Source: DATLTV01 sp035533375
GTDB lineage: Bacteria; Patescibacteriota; Minisyncoccia; UBA6257; 2-01-FULL-56-20
Length of the DNA stretch: 19,569 bases
Direction: 5' to 3'
Assembly (NCBI GenBank): GCA_035533375.1
Contig: DATLTV010000084.1
Location: 1-19,569, forward strand
Below, piece by piece: positions 13,190 to 19,562 of this stretch. Position 1 is the first letter of the stretch, and every line of letters starts with the position of its first letter. The translations under genes and the position numbers were made by a program. The notes beneath the pieces are model-generated. The model saw only the letters and a list, made by a program, of their open reading frames with translations. It was not told the DNA's origin and did no database searches.

Positions 13190-13567
13190 ATGCCCGAACG
13201 CACGCGTAATGCCATCGTAATCGAAGACGACCGTTTTCTCTCGTCGCTCATCAAGGCCCGTCTTGAGAAGATGGGGGTGACGGTGTCGCAGGCCTTCGAC
13301 GGCGCGGCGGCGATTACGGCCATAGCAAAACAAAAACCGGACGTTATCGTCCTCGATCTCGTGATGCCCCGCATGACCGGTTTCGAGGTGCTCGAAAAGA
13401 TCTCGTCATCCGCCGACCTCAAGAATGTTCCCGTTGTCGTTCTCTCGCACCTCGCGCAGGAAAGCGATATCGAAAAAGCGCGGCAAATGGGCGCGACTGC
13501 TTATTTCGTCAAAGTGAAAGTTTCGATCGACGATGTCCTCGCCAAAATCGCCGAACTTATCCAATAA
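13190..13567 (+). CDS. Stand-alone response regulator (receiver domain only)
   Basis: CheY-like receiver of 125 residues without an output domain. It has the acidic pair at residues 13-14 (IEDDRF), the phosphoacceptor Asp56 in VIVLDLVMPRMTGFE, Ser86 in VVVLSHL, and Lys108 in AYFVKVK, so phosphotransfer residues are complete. Partner and output are unknown; no histidine kinase is in the window. Its last 35 nt overlap the start of miaA, so the two are probably translated from one transcript. Confidence 0.93.
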   Translation: MPERTRNAIVIEDDRFLSSLIKARLEKMGVTVSQAFDGAAAITAIAKQKPDVIVLDLVMPRMTGFEVLEKISSSADLKNVPVVVLSHLAQESDIEKARQMGATAYFVKVKVSIDDVLAKIAELIQ

Positions 13568-14510
13568 GAGCTCTAGGGCGAAAATAATCGTCGTCGTCGG
13601 CCCCACCGCGAGCGGAAAATCCGCTCTCGCGGTGACGCTTGCCCTTCGACTCGGCTCAGGGCAGGCCCGAAGAAAATTCGGCGTACGAGGCGCGGAAATT
13701 ATTTCCGCCGATTCGCGGCAGGTATATCGCGGAATGAACATCGGCTCCGGGAAGATCACTCGCAAAGAAATGCACGGGGTGCCGAATCACCTTCTCGATA
13801 TCGCTTCGCCGAAACGAACATTCACCGCTGCCCAATATCAAAAACTCGCGCAACGGGCGATGCTGCGTATTCTCGCAAAAGGAAAAGTGCCGATCATCTG
13901 CGGCGGCACGGGGTTTTATATCGACGCAGCGCTCTATGAATACGCGTTGCCGGATATACCGCCGAATCCGAAGCTCCGCCGCGCGCTCGAGAAAAAATCT
14001 GCCGAAGAACTTTTCATTAAACTTCACGCGCTCGATTCCGCACGCGCAGCAACAATCGATCGCCACAATAAACGCCGCCTTGTGCGCGCGCTTGAGATCA
14101 TTCATGCGACCGGAAAACCCGTCCCTTCCCGCGAAGAAGCGCTCAAGCGGACGTCGCCATACGATATCCTCAAAATCGGCATCGCGGTGCCGCAGAAAAA
14201 GCTCAAAGCGAACATCAACAAGCGATTGCATGTGAGGATCGCGCAGGGCATGGTTGCAGAAGTCGCGCGGCTCCATCGGAGCGGCGTTTCCTGGCGGCGC
14301 CTCGACGGCTTCGGCCTTGAATACCGCTTCGTTTCCCGCTATCTGCAAGGCCTTCTCACTAAAAAGGAGATGCTACAAGAGCTCGAAACGGCAATCCGGG
14401 GCTACTCCCGCCGCCAAATGACATGGTTCAGGAAAGATCGCGGCATAGTGTGGATCGGCAATGCGGCAAGTGCAATGAAAAAAATGAGGACGTTTCTAAA
14501 AGCCGCCTGA
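13533..14510 (+). CDS. miaA: tRNA dimethylallyltransferase with an internal repeat insertion
   Basis: Adds dimethylallyl to N6 of A37 in tRNAs reading UNN codons; cytosolic. The 325 residues show the P-loop VVGPTASGKSAL (Gly23-Ser30), DSRQVYRGMNIGSGK (60-74), VPNHLLDIASP, ICGGTGFYIDAALY, and RRLVRALEI, then the C-terminal RRQMTWFRKD. Length is near the family norm. Residues ~42-54 (SGQARRKFGVRGA) are extra compared with the family between the first helix and EIISADS; they are encoded by a dispersed repeat. The ATG at 13533 is the only start before the P-loop and overlaps the response regulator. A hairpin follows at 14532-14559, oriented mainly for the opposite strand. Confidence 0.95.
   Translation: MSSPKSPNLSNKSSRAKIIVVVGPTASGKSALAVTLALRLGSGQARRKFGVRGAEIISADSRQVYRGMNIGSGKITRKEMHGVPNHLLDIASPKRTFTAAQYQKLAQRAMLRILAKGKVPIICGGTGFYIDAALYEYALPDIPPNPKLRRALEKKSAEELFIKLHALDSARAATIDRHNKRRLVRALEIIHATGKPVPSREEALKRTSPYDILKIGIAVPQKKLKANINKRLHVRIAQGMVAEVARLHRSGVSWRRLDGFGLEYRFVSRYLQGLLTKKEMLQELETAIRGYSRRQMTWFRKDRGIVWIGNAASAMKKMRTFLKAA
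13641..13666. repeat. Dispersed palindromic repeat inserted in frame in miaA
   Basis: The segment begins GCCCTTCGACTCGG and ends CTCAGGGCAGGC, with GCCCT and AGGGC as inverted ends. Its opposite strand translates as ACPEPSRR, a signature I know from a common short repeat in many environmental genomes. The miaA frame stays open through it. Confidence 0.7.
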
Positions 14511-14531
14511 AAATCAGTCATACGGCCCTTA

Positions 14532-14559
14532 AATAAAAACCCCCGGCCGCAGTCGGGGG
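14532..14559 (-). terminator. Terminator of the dop-pafA-pup operon
   Basis: On the minus strand, CCCCCG pairs with CGGGGG (14540-14559) and is followed by TTTTTATT. It lies six nt after the stop of the Pup-like gene. It may also slow plus-strand transcription leaving miaA. Confidence 0.85.
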
Positions 14560-14565
14560 ATATTA

Positions 14566-14712
14566 TTATTCTCCTTCTTCTTCCTTGTGCTCCACGACTT
14601 CCTCTTCGACGTGTTCGAATTTCGAGAAGTCGATGGGCTTTGACTGCTTGCCGGGCAATACCGGTTTTTCGAAGTCCGGCGGAGCGGGCTTTTTTTCCTG
14701 TTCTTCCATCAT
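14566..14712 (-). CDS. Candidate Pup/UBact-like protein tag (47-48 aa, ends Gly-Glu)
   Basis: Short acidic protein encoded last in the operon with dop and pafA. From ATG 14712 it has 48 residues: MMEEQEKKPAPPDF, then EKPVLPGKQSKPIDF, then SKFEHVEEEVVEHK and EEEGE, stop TAA. In the Pup system a small disordered protein is joined through its C-terminal Glu to lysines of targets; this protein is small, Pro/Glu/Lys-rich, has no stable core and ends in Glu. It differs from standard Pup (about 64 residues, end GGQ or GGE) in having one Gly only (EGE). Start: tandem ATGs, and SD GGAGG lies three nt before the first and six nt before the second (14709), which favours 47 residues. The SD is inside the last pafA codons, so translation is coupled. 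The tag role is inferred from context. Confidence 0.7.
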   Translation of the reverse strand: MMEEQEKKPAPPDFEKPVLPGKQSKPIDFSKFEHVEEEVVEHKEEEGE

Positions 14713-16221
14713 TCACCTCCGGAATGACTTGATGACGGCTGCTATTTTTGACAATAGCTCCTCGATCGGAGTGTCGTCAAGGGGAATCGTCACGTTCCGG
14801 CCGTTCACCACCAGGCGTTCCTCCAGGACGATTTCTTTGAAATCGAATTTTAACAGATAGGATAACCACCCTTGTTTACGGAGGTAATTCACGGTTTCGA
14901 CCCGGGTTTTAGCCCTGCCTTGCGGCGGATTGAACACCAATAAGCCGGTCTTTTCGGGTGGAAACATTTCATCCGCCAAACCGATTTCGACGAGATGCCT
15001 GTAGAAATCCGCCGTATTCACGCGATGGTAGGAAAAATCGAGCGACAGAAGCTGCCGCACGAGGTCCCCGTTTTGGAGCTGCGGGAATGCCTCCAATTTT
15101 TCCCCGGCCTTCGCTTCAAATACATTCTTCTTGATCAGCCAGTCGAGCCGGCTCGAAAAGAATTTATATTCCGCGCCCTCCTGGCCGAACACCGCCTGAC
15201 GAGCGGCGCACAAGGCGCCACTCCAAAACTCGATCACGGAATCGTATTCGGGAAACCGCTGCGAAACGGATTCTCTTTTTTTGAGAATCTCGTCGCGAAC
15301 GATCATCTGGATATCGACGCATCGTTCAAAAACCGCCGCATGCTTTTCGTTGCTGGAAACATCCGACGCGTGCGTCGCCAAGGACAGCGGCACGTCGACC
15401 GCAATCCGCGAAACGAGCGATTTCAATTCATTTTCATTCGCGCACTCAAGGAATGCGAGGACGAGTGCGGTGACGCCGATCTTCAGATAGATCGACCAGT
15501 CTGATCGCGACATGTCCCCCAGAATCAGGTGCAGCCGGGCCTGATGCCTCAGGTTGCCGCTCATGTGGGGTTCGTCTTTGGTATTCACAAGCGACCTGCC
15601 GCTTTGCCGCGTCCCACTTCCCATCGTCACGTCAAGCAGGTGAATACGCGGACTCACCTGAAAATGCGGGCCACGCTCCCGTTCCCCGCACCTGAGGTAC
15701 CCCGAACCGGCGTACACCAAACGGCTCGCAAGATACGCGACCAGTATTTTCGACTCCGCGCGATCCGCCCACCCGATATGCGAAAACAGGTTTCTGGAAA
15801 CCGAATAGTTCTCGTGCGATCCCCAAGTGGACCTTTGCTGCCAGAGCGGCGCTCTGCCGGCGGCGCTCCGCTTCATGAGAAACAGATCATTCGCTTCCCG
15901 GTACGGTTCGCATACGCGCCGCACGATGAATTCCCCCGCTTTTTCGGCGAGAACCAATTCTTCGAGGCTTATGCATTCGGGAGAGGCGTATTCGACGGTG
16001 CTGCAATCATTGTACAGCTTGCCTCCATTTTTGAGCCACACCAAACCGGAGGCGGGACCCTCGTGAAACATCCTCTGGTCATTCTCGAAGGAAATAAAAA
16101 GTTCGCGCTTCGCTGCCGTAAGTTCACCCAAGTCACTGGAGACGGAGATATAGACGTTTTTCACGTCCGTCCCTCTCTTCACCGCAAAACAGGTATACTC
16201 GTTTTCTATTCCCATAAACAT
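14713..16221 (-). CDS. pafA: PafA-like Pup ligase, divergent
   Basis: Member of the PafA/Dop carboxylate-amine ligase family; PafA activates the Pup C-terminal Glu with ATP and joins it to a target Lys. The 502 residues begin MFMGIENEYTC (PafA: RIMGIETEFGV), with Mg/ATP Glu6 and Glu8. Asp72 in GGKLYNDCSTVEYASPEC matches the catalytic Asp of RLYLDVGSHPEYATAEC. WGSHENYSVSR, LVNTKDEPH, and RLHLILGDMSRSDWSIYLKIG are further family stretches. It lacks the long loop before the catalytic Asp that marks Dop, which supports ligase identity. Oddities: TVEY for HPEY and NTKDEPH for NTRDEPH. The start at 16221 is chosen because GAGGTGA lies five nt before it; a GTG at 16230 overlaps that SD. Five nt separate it from dop. 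Confidence 0.85.
   Translation of the reverse strand: MFMGIENEYTCFAVKRGTDVKNVYISVSSDLGELTAAKRELFISFENDQRMFHEGPASGLVWLKNGGKLYNDCSTVEYASPECISLEELVLAEKAGEFIVRRVCEPYREANDLFLMKRSAAGRAPLWQQRSTWGSHENYSVSRNLFSHIGWADRAESKILVAYLASRLVYAGSGYLRCGERERGPHFQVSPRIHLLDVTMGSGTRQSGRSLVNTKDEPHMSGNLRHQARLHLILGDMSRSDWSIYLKIGVTALVLAFLECANENELKSLVSRIAVDVPLSLATHASDVSSNEKHAAVFERCVDIQMIVRDEILKKRESVSQRFPEYDSVIEFWSGALCAARQAVFGQEGAEYKFFSSRLDWLIKKNVFEAKAGEKLEAFPQLQNGDLVRQLLSLDFSYHRVNTADFYRHLVEIGLADEMFPPEKTGLLVFNPPQGRAKTRVETVNYLRKQGWLSYLLKFDFKEIVLEERLVVNGRNVTIPLDDTPIEELLSKIAAVIKSFRR
14716..14720 (-). promoter_or_regulatory. SD GGAGG for the Pup-like gene, inside the pafA end
   Basis: GGAGGTGA overlaps the last two pafA codons and its stop TGA. 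Six nt separate GGAGG from the second ATG, which makes 14709 the better start. Confidence 0.7.
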
Positions 16222-16226
16222 TTGCG

Positions 16227-16233
16227 TCACCTC
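16227..16233 (-). promoter_or_regulatory. SD GAGGTGA for pafA, overlapping the dop stop
   Basis: GAGGTGA includes the dop TGA stop and is followed by CGCAA and ATG 16221. This argues for ATG rather than the overlapping GTG as the pafA start and shows tight coupling of the two genes. Confidence 0.6.
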
Positions 16234-17711
16234 ATCCCTTCATCTTCCAAATCAATGGAAAAATCATGCGATGTCGGATCGGGCATAGTGACCACGTGGT
16301 ACTTTCCTTCTTCTTCGAAGAAAACGATGTGCCAGGCCGATCCGAACGCACTTCTGCCGTATTTTTCGAGAAATGCCGTCCTCGTCCCGGCGCGGCTTTC
16401 GGGCGGAATTTCGCGGGCGCGGGCGATGCTTTCTTTTGGTACGAGTTCTTCGACAAAGCCTTGTTCGCGCAATTCTCCGAAAAATGATCCGGAGCCGGCC
16501 ACATGGTAGTGGTACTCGAGCGCCTGCATCTGCTTTGCGTCAAACGTTCCTCCGCGGTTCCTCGCTTCCTCGAAGATGCGCTTTTTAATAAAGTAGTCGA
16601 GCATGCGGCCAAGCCTTTCATCGTCCCGCTCGATAAGATCCAATACGAGGCCCCACATCGACATGACCTTCGGAATCCATTCTTTTTCCGGCTGGGGCCG
16701 CGCTTCGTGCCATTGGCGCACCGACGCATAAATAGCTTTTTGGGCGTCGAGGGCACTCACGGCACCTCGCTTCGTCGCGATCAGCGTGTTTTTATTCTCC
16801 ACCGATCCGAACGCTGAAACAGGATACTCCATCTCATAACGGGATAACCGGCGCACTTCCGTTTCGCCGCCGTCCTCAAGCATGTCGAGCACGAGACGCG
16901 ACGTTCCGTACTTCAGGATGTTCGACCAATCGGCGCGGTTCGAATCTCCGCAAATCACGTGCAATCTTCCGAAACGCGCGTGGTCCGCGTAAGGCCGGTC
17001 CCGGGTATTCACGATGCTCCGGCATTCGGTCGTGGACAGCGCAGAAAAATAATGCACGAATGGCTGCCGTTGCGAAAGGCCGAGCGCGTAAGGCCATGGC
17101 TTTTCGGGCCGAAACGACCCGGACCCGGTAAAAAGCTGCCGCGTCGCGAGATGCAGAGCGAGAACCGCCTGTTCGTGGCTCTGATACCCCGCAATCCGCG
17201 CACAGCCATTCGACGGGACCAGCCGATCGAAAAGCGCACGGCTCGTGAGATAGTTTTCGTGGCATGCGTACGAATGACCGTGGTAATCGGTGTTCCTTTT
17301 TACCAAATCGGCCTTGAGTCCGAGCGCTGACTGCACCTCCGCCGCGGCACACGCGGCAATTTCTTCCCCGCACCGTTCATAAGCGACGGTTTCGAAGGGA
17401 TCGGTACATTCCGGCGTCGAGTATTCGAGATGGGAGCCGTCCACGTACAACCGTGATCCGTTCCTCTGATATTCACCCGTCATACCAAGCCGCCGCAGGC
17501 AATCATAGTCTTCTTCCTTGTTGAATTCTTTCCTTTCCATGTCTTCATTCCACCAATTTGCGCTCTTCATGATCTGTTCGAGGTGTCCGGGAAATCGTAT
17601 CCCCCAGTGCAACACCGCGATCAGGCGAGAGAGAATCTCGCGATCCGTGGAGCGATTCTTGTCGCGCGGCACGAGGCCGAATTCCGTTTCGGAACCGATG
17701 ATTGTTTTCAT
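16227..17711 (-). CDS. dop: Dop-like depupylase/deamidase
   Basis: Dop removes Pup from targets and, where Pup ends in Gln, deamidates it to Glu. The 494 residues begin MKTIIGSETEFGLV (Dop: RIIGTEVEYGI), with Glu8 and Glu10 as metal ligands. Residues ~43-84 form a long polar insertion (HLEQIMKSANWWNED to RLGMTGEYQRN) in the place of the Dop loop. SRLYVDGSHLEYSTPECTDP gives catalytic Asp91. Also present are YACHENYLTSR, ATRQLFTGSGSF, LGLSQRQPF, IVNTRDRPYADHARFGRLHVICGDSN and LKYGTSRLVLDML. If the partner tag really ends in Glu, only the depupylase activity would be needed. The start is ATG 17711, with GGAGG four nt upstream; ATG 17735 has no SD. First gene of the operon. Confidence 0.9.
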   Translation of the reverse strand: MKTIIGSETEFGLVPRDKNRSTDREILSRLIAVLHWGIRFPGHLEQIMKSANWWNEDMERKEFNKEEDYDCLRRLGMTGEYQRNGSRLYVDGSHLEYSTPECTDPFETVAYERCGEEIAACAAAEVQSALGLKADLVKRNTDYHGHSYACHENYLTSRALFDRLVPSNGCARIAGYQSHEQAVLALHLATRQLFTGSGSFRPEKPWPYALGLSQRQPFVHYFSALSTTECRSIVNTRDRPYADHARFGRLHVICGDSNRADWSNILKYGTSRLVLDMLEDGGETEVRRLSRYEMEYPVSAFGSVENKNTLIATKRGAVSALDAQKAIYASVRQWHEARPQPEKEWIPKVMSMWGLVLDLIERDDERLGRMLDYFIKKRIFEEARNRGGTFDAKQMQALEYHYHVAGSGSFFGELREQGFVEELVPKESIARAREIPPESRAGTRTAFLEKYGRSAFGSAWHIVFFEEEGKYHVVTMPDPTSHDFSIDLEDEGMR

Positions 17712-17715
17712 TTCG

Positions 17716-17720
17716 CCTCC
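17716..17720 (-). promoter_or_regulatory. SD GGAGG deciding the dop start
   Basis: GGAGG-CGAA-ATG supports the start at 17711, which also matches the Dop N-terminus. A TATACT at 17754-17749 upstream may be the operon -10 box, with only a weak -35. Confidence 0.6.
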
Positions 17721-17776
17721 AAGCTTCATTTTCAAAACGACTATTTTCAGTATACCAAAACCGCACCCCTAAAGAA

Positions 17777-17797
17777 GCCGTCTGCTTTAGAGACGGC
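17777..17797 (-). terminator. Weak second hairpin between the ARC gene and dop
   Basis: GCCGTCT / AGACGGC, a 7-bp stem with a GCTTTAG loop. On the minus strand only a short, broken T-run (CTTCTTTAGG) follows. It could be a backup terminator or a structure near the dop promoter. Confidence 0.4.
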
Positions 17798-17804
17798 CTT
17801 GAGA

Positions 17805-17835
17805 ATAAAAAAACGCCCCGATGGCCATCGGGGCG
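17805..17835 (-). terminator. Strong terminator of the ARC/Mpa-like gene
   Basis: An 11-bp perfect palindromic stem at 17814-17835 (CGCCCCGATGG paired with its complement) is followed on the minus strand by TTTTTTTAT. It lies 29 nt after the stop and separates the ATPase gene from dop. Confidence 0.92.
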
Positions 17836-17864
17836 CTATATGCGATCTATTCGCTTTCTGTAGT

Positions 17865-19493
17865 TTATGCCTTCTTTGCTTCTTTATCGGATTCGAACGC
17901 CTTTCCGGGAACGAATTCGTAAGCCATCGGATAGCCGTTCACCATGAGCCACTGGTTCTTCCCCGTGTCGTCCCTCGGGACTTCGTTTACGATCGATTTC
18001 GAAGCAATGCCTTCGATATCGGCGCTCACGATGCCGAACCGCGGATCTTCGGGGCCGATGTTCGACGTTTTGAGGCGCTTCAGGGCGCGAAGCGAAGCTT
18101 CGGCAACGATGTTTTCGAGCAGGGCGCTCGAAACGAAATCTTTGAAGTAATATTTCTTTTGGCCCCGGTCTCCCCGCTGGTACGCGGTAAAAAGGTGCCG
18201 GGACTCCGACTTCCTGTAGATGTCGGAAACGATCTGCTCGATCCAGGCGTTCACGATTTCCGGACCGGCATTATCGCCCACGGGATGCCTGGGGAAATAG
18301 ATCCGCAGGACGCTCCGCGCGCCTGCTTCGTTCGGCCGCGGAATATAGATTTTTTTCTCGGTGCGGCCGGCGCGCAGGGCGGACGGGTCGATCTGATCAA
18401 GGCGGTTCGTCGCGAGTACGATGAATACGCCTTCAAGGTCTTCGATGCCCTGCGTAAGCACGTTGTATTGCGACAGGTAGTCGGTCTTGTGCTCCGCCGT
18501 AAGGGAACTGCCGCGGACGGGAAACAGCGCATCCGCTTCATCGATAAACCAAATCGCGGGCTTGTTCTTGAGCGCATTGGCAAACGATTCCCGCATCTTG
18601 CGGGGAGTTTCGCCAACAAATTTGTCGCTGATCTCGGAGCCGTTGATTACTTCGATATGGTATCCAAGTTCATTCGCAATTGCGGCCATCAGCGTCGTTT
18701 TGCCGTTACCGGGCGGCCCATAGAGAACGACGCCCTTGCCCTGCCTGCGGTTCATTTTCCGGATCGCTGCAGGATTGAAATCAAGGAGCATGCTGTCGCG
18801 GACCTCTTCGATCTCATGATCGAGTCCGCCGATTTCCGCGAGAACAACCTTGCGGATGTTCTTTTTCGTCGTGATAAGTTCGCGCCGATCGATCACCTTG
18901 AGGACGCAGGGGCCGAAAAGGAGCACGGTATCACCCTTCGCAAGAGGTTTCTCGGCAAGTTCGGCGCGGAGTTTTGACGAAACCACCATTCCGCGCACCT
19001 GTCCGAAGTCGCCCCCGATCATCGGGTCGCCGTCCAGAATGCTGTGGACGGTGCCTATAGACACCGACTTGCAATACGCAAATTCCGCATCGGGCACGGC
19101 GCCGATCACGGCAAAATTGCCGTTCACCATCACGAGCTGCCCCGAAGATAACGTGCCCCCGAGTTTTTTATCCACAGTGCCGATGATTTCGTTTCCGCCC
19201 AGATCGATGAGATAGCACTTGAGAAAATCCGCTTTGATCTTGAATATCTTTTCGATTTTTTTCTTCTTCGGATCTTCCCATGCGGATGTTCCCACGTACA
19301 CGGCAAACGAATAAGGCGGCTCTCCGAGAGAGATCAGTTCCGCGATCAGATCCAGTTGTTCGGCGTTTTTCTGCTCGAGTTCGGCTTTTTTCTGACCGCA
19401 TTGCCGCAGGAGTTCGAACAGGCGCCTCACCTCGATCGTCTGGTCGCACGACGAGGGAACCTGCTGCTGCTTTGGTTCGCGTTTAGGGCTCAT
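17865..19493 (-). CDS. arc: ARC/Mpa-type proteasomal ring ATPase
   Basis: Hexameric AAA unfoldase of the Pup pathway. The 542 residues follow the family order. A coiled coil spans ~18-56 (RRLFELLRQCGQKKAELEQK onward), where Mpa recognises Pup. Two OB domains span ~60-215. The AAA domain follows, with Walker A GPPGNGKT (259-266), pore loop KFVGE (291-295), Walker B IWFIDEAD (314-321), sensor VLATNR (359-364) and Arg374/Arg377 in the arginine-finger region. The C-terminal domain ends SDKEAKKA; the GQYL-type tail used by Mpa/ARC to dock on the 20S proteasome is absent. The ATG at 19493 has SD AAGGAG seven nt upstream. The gene has its own terminator, so it is transcribed separately from dop-pafA-pup, though adjacent and co-oriented. 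Confidence 0.92.
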   Translation of the reverse strand: MSPKREPKQQQVPSSCDQTIEVRRLFELLRQCGQKKAELEQKNAEQLDLIAELISLGEPPYSFAVYVGTSAWEDPKKKKIEKIFKIKADFLKCYLIDLGGNEIIGTVDKKLGGTLSSGQLVMVNGNFAVIGAVPDAEFAYCKSVSIGTVHSILDGDPMIGGDFGQVRGMVVSSKLRAELAEKPLAKGDTVLLFGPCVLKVIDRRELITTKKNIRKVVLAEIGGLDHEIEEVRDSMLLDFNPAAIRKMNRRQGKGVVLYGPPGNGKTTLMAAIANELGYHIEVINGSEISDKFVGETPRKMRESFANALKNKPAIWFIDEADALFPVRGSSLTAEHKTDYLSQYNVLTQGIEDLEGVFIVLATNRLDQIDPSALRAGRTEKKIYIPRPNEAGARSVLRIYFPRHPVGDNAGPEIVNAWIEQIVSDIYRKSESRHLFTAYQRGDRGQKKYYFKDFVSSALLENIVAEASLRALKRLKTSNIGPEDPRFGIVSADIEGIASKSIVNEVPRDDTGKNQWLMVNGYPMAYEFVPGKAFESDKEAKKA

Positions 19494-19548
19494 TATCCTT
19501 CTCCTTGTAAAAACCCGTCTTTATTCAATGGTCTATTGAAATTAAAAC

Positions 19549-19562
19549 AAAAAAGCCCCCGG
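19549..19562 (-). terminator. 3' half of a terminator at the window edge
   Basis: On the minus strand CCGGGGGC is followed by TTTTTTGTTTT. The matching 5' arm would lie beyond the window. It suggests that a minus-strand gene just outside ends here, before the ARC promoter. Confidence 0.4.

Noticed and set aside
12868..13422. Long upstream extension of the DUF4342 frame
   Set aside because: The extra ~94 residues are antisense to the response regulator. The family N-terminus fits ATG 13140.
13560..13700. Frameshift or pseudogene in miaA
   Set aside because: The frame is continuous and all MiaA motifs are in one frame; the extra residues are explained by an in-frame repeat.
15529..16509. 326-codon plus-strand open frame opposite dop and pafA
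   Set aside because: It spans the junction of two coupled genes and shows only low-complexity composition.
17583..18977. 464-codon plus-strand open frame opposite the ARC ATPase gene
   Set aside because: The opposite strand encodes clear AAA motifs with SD and terminator; this frame crosses the ARC terminator and has no family features.
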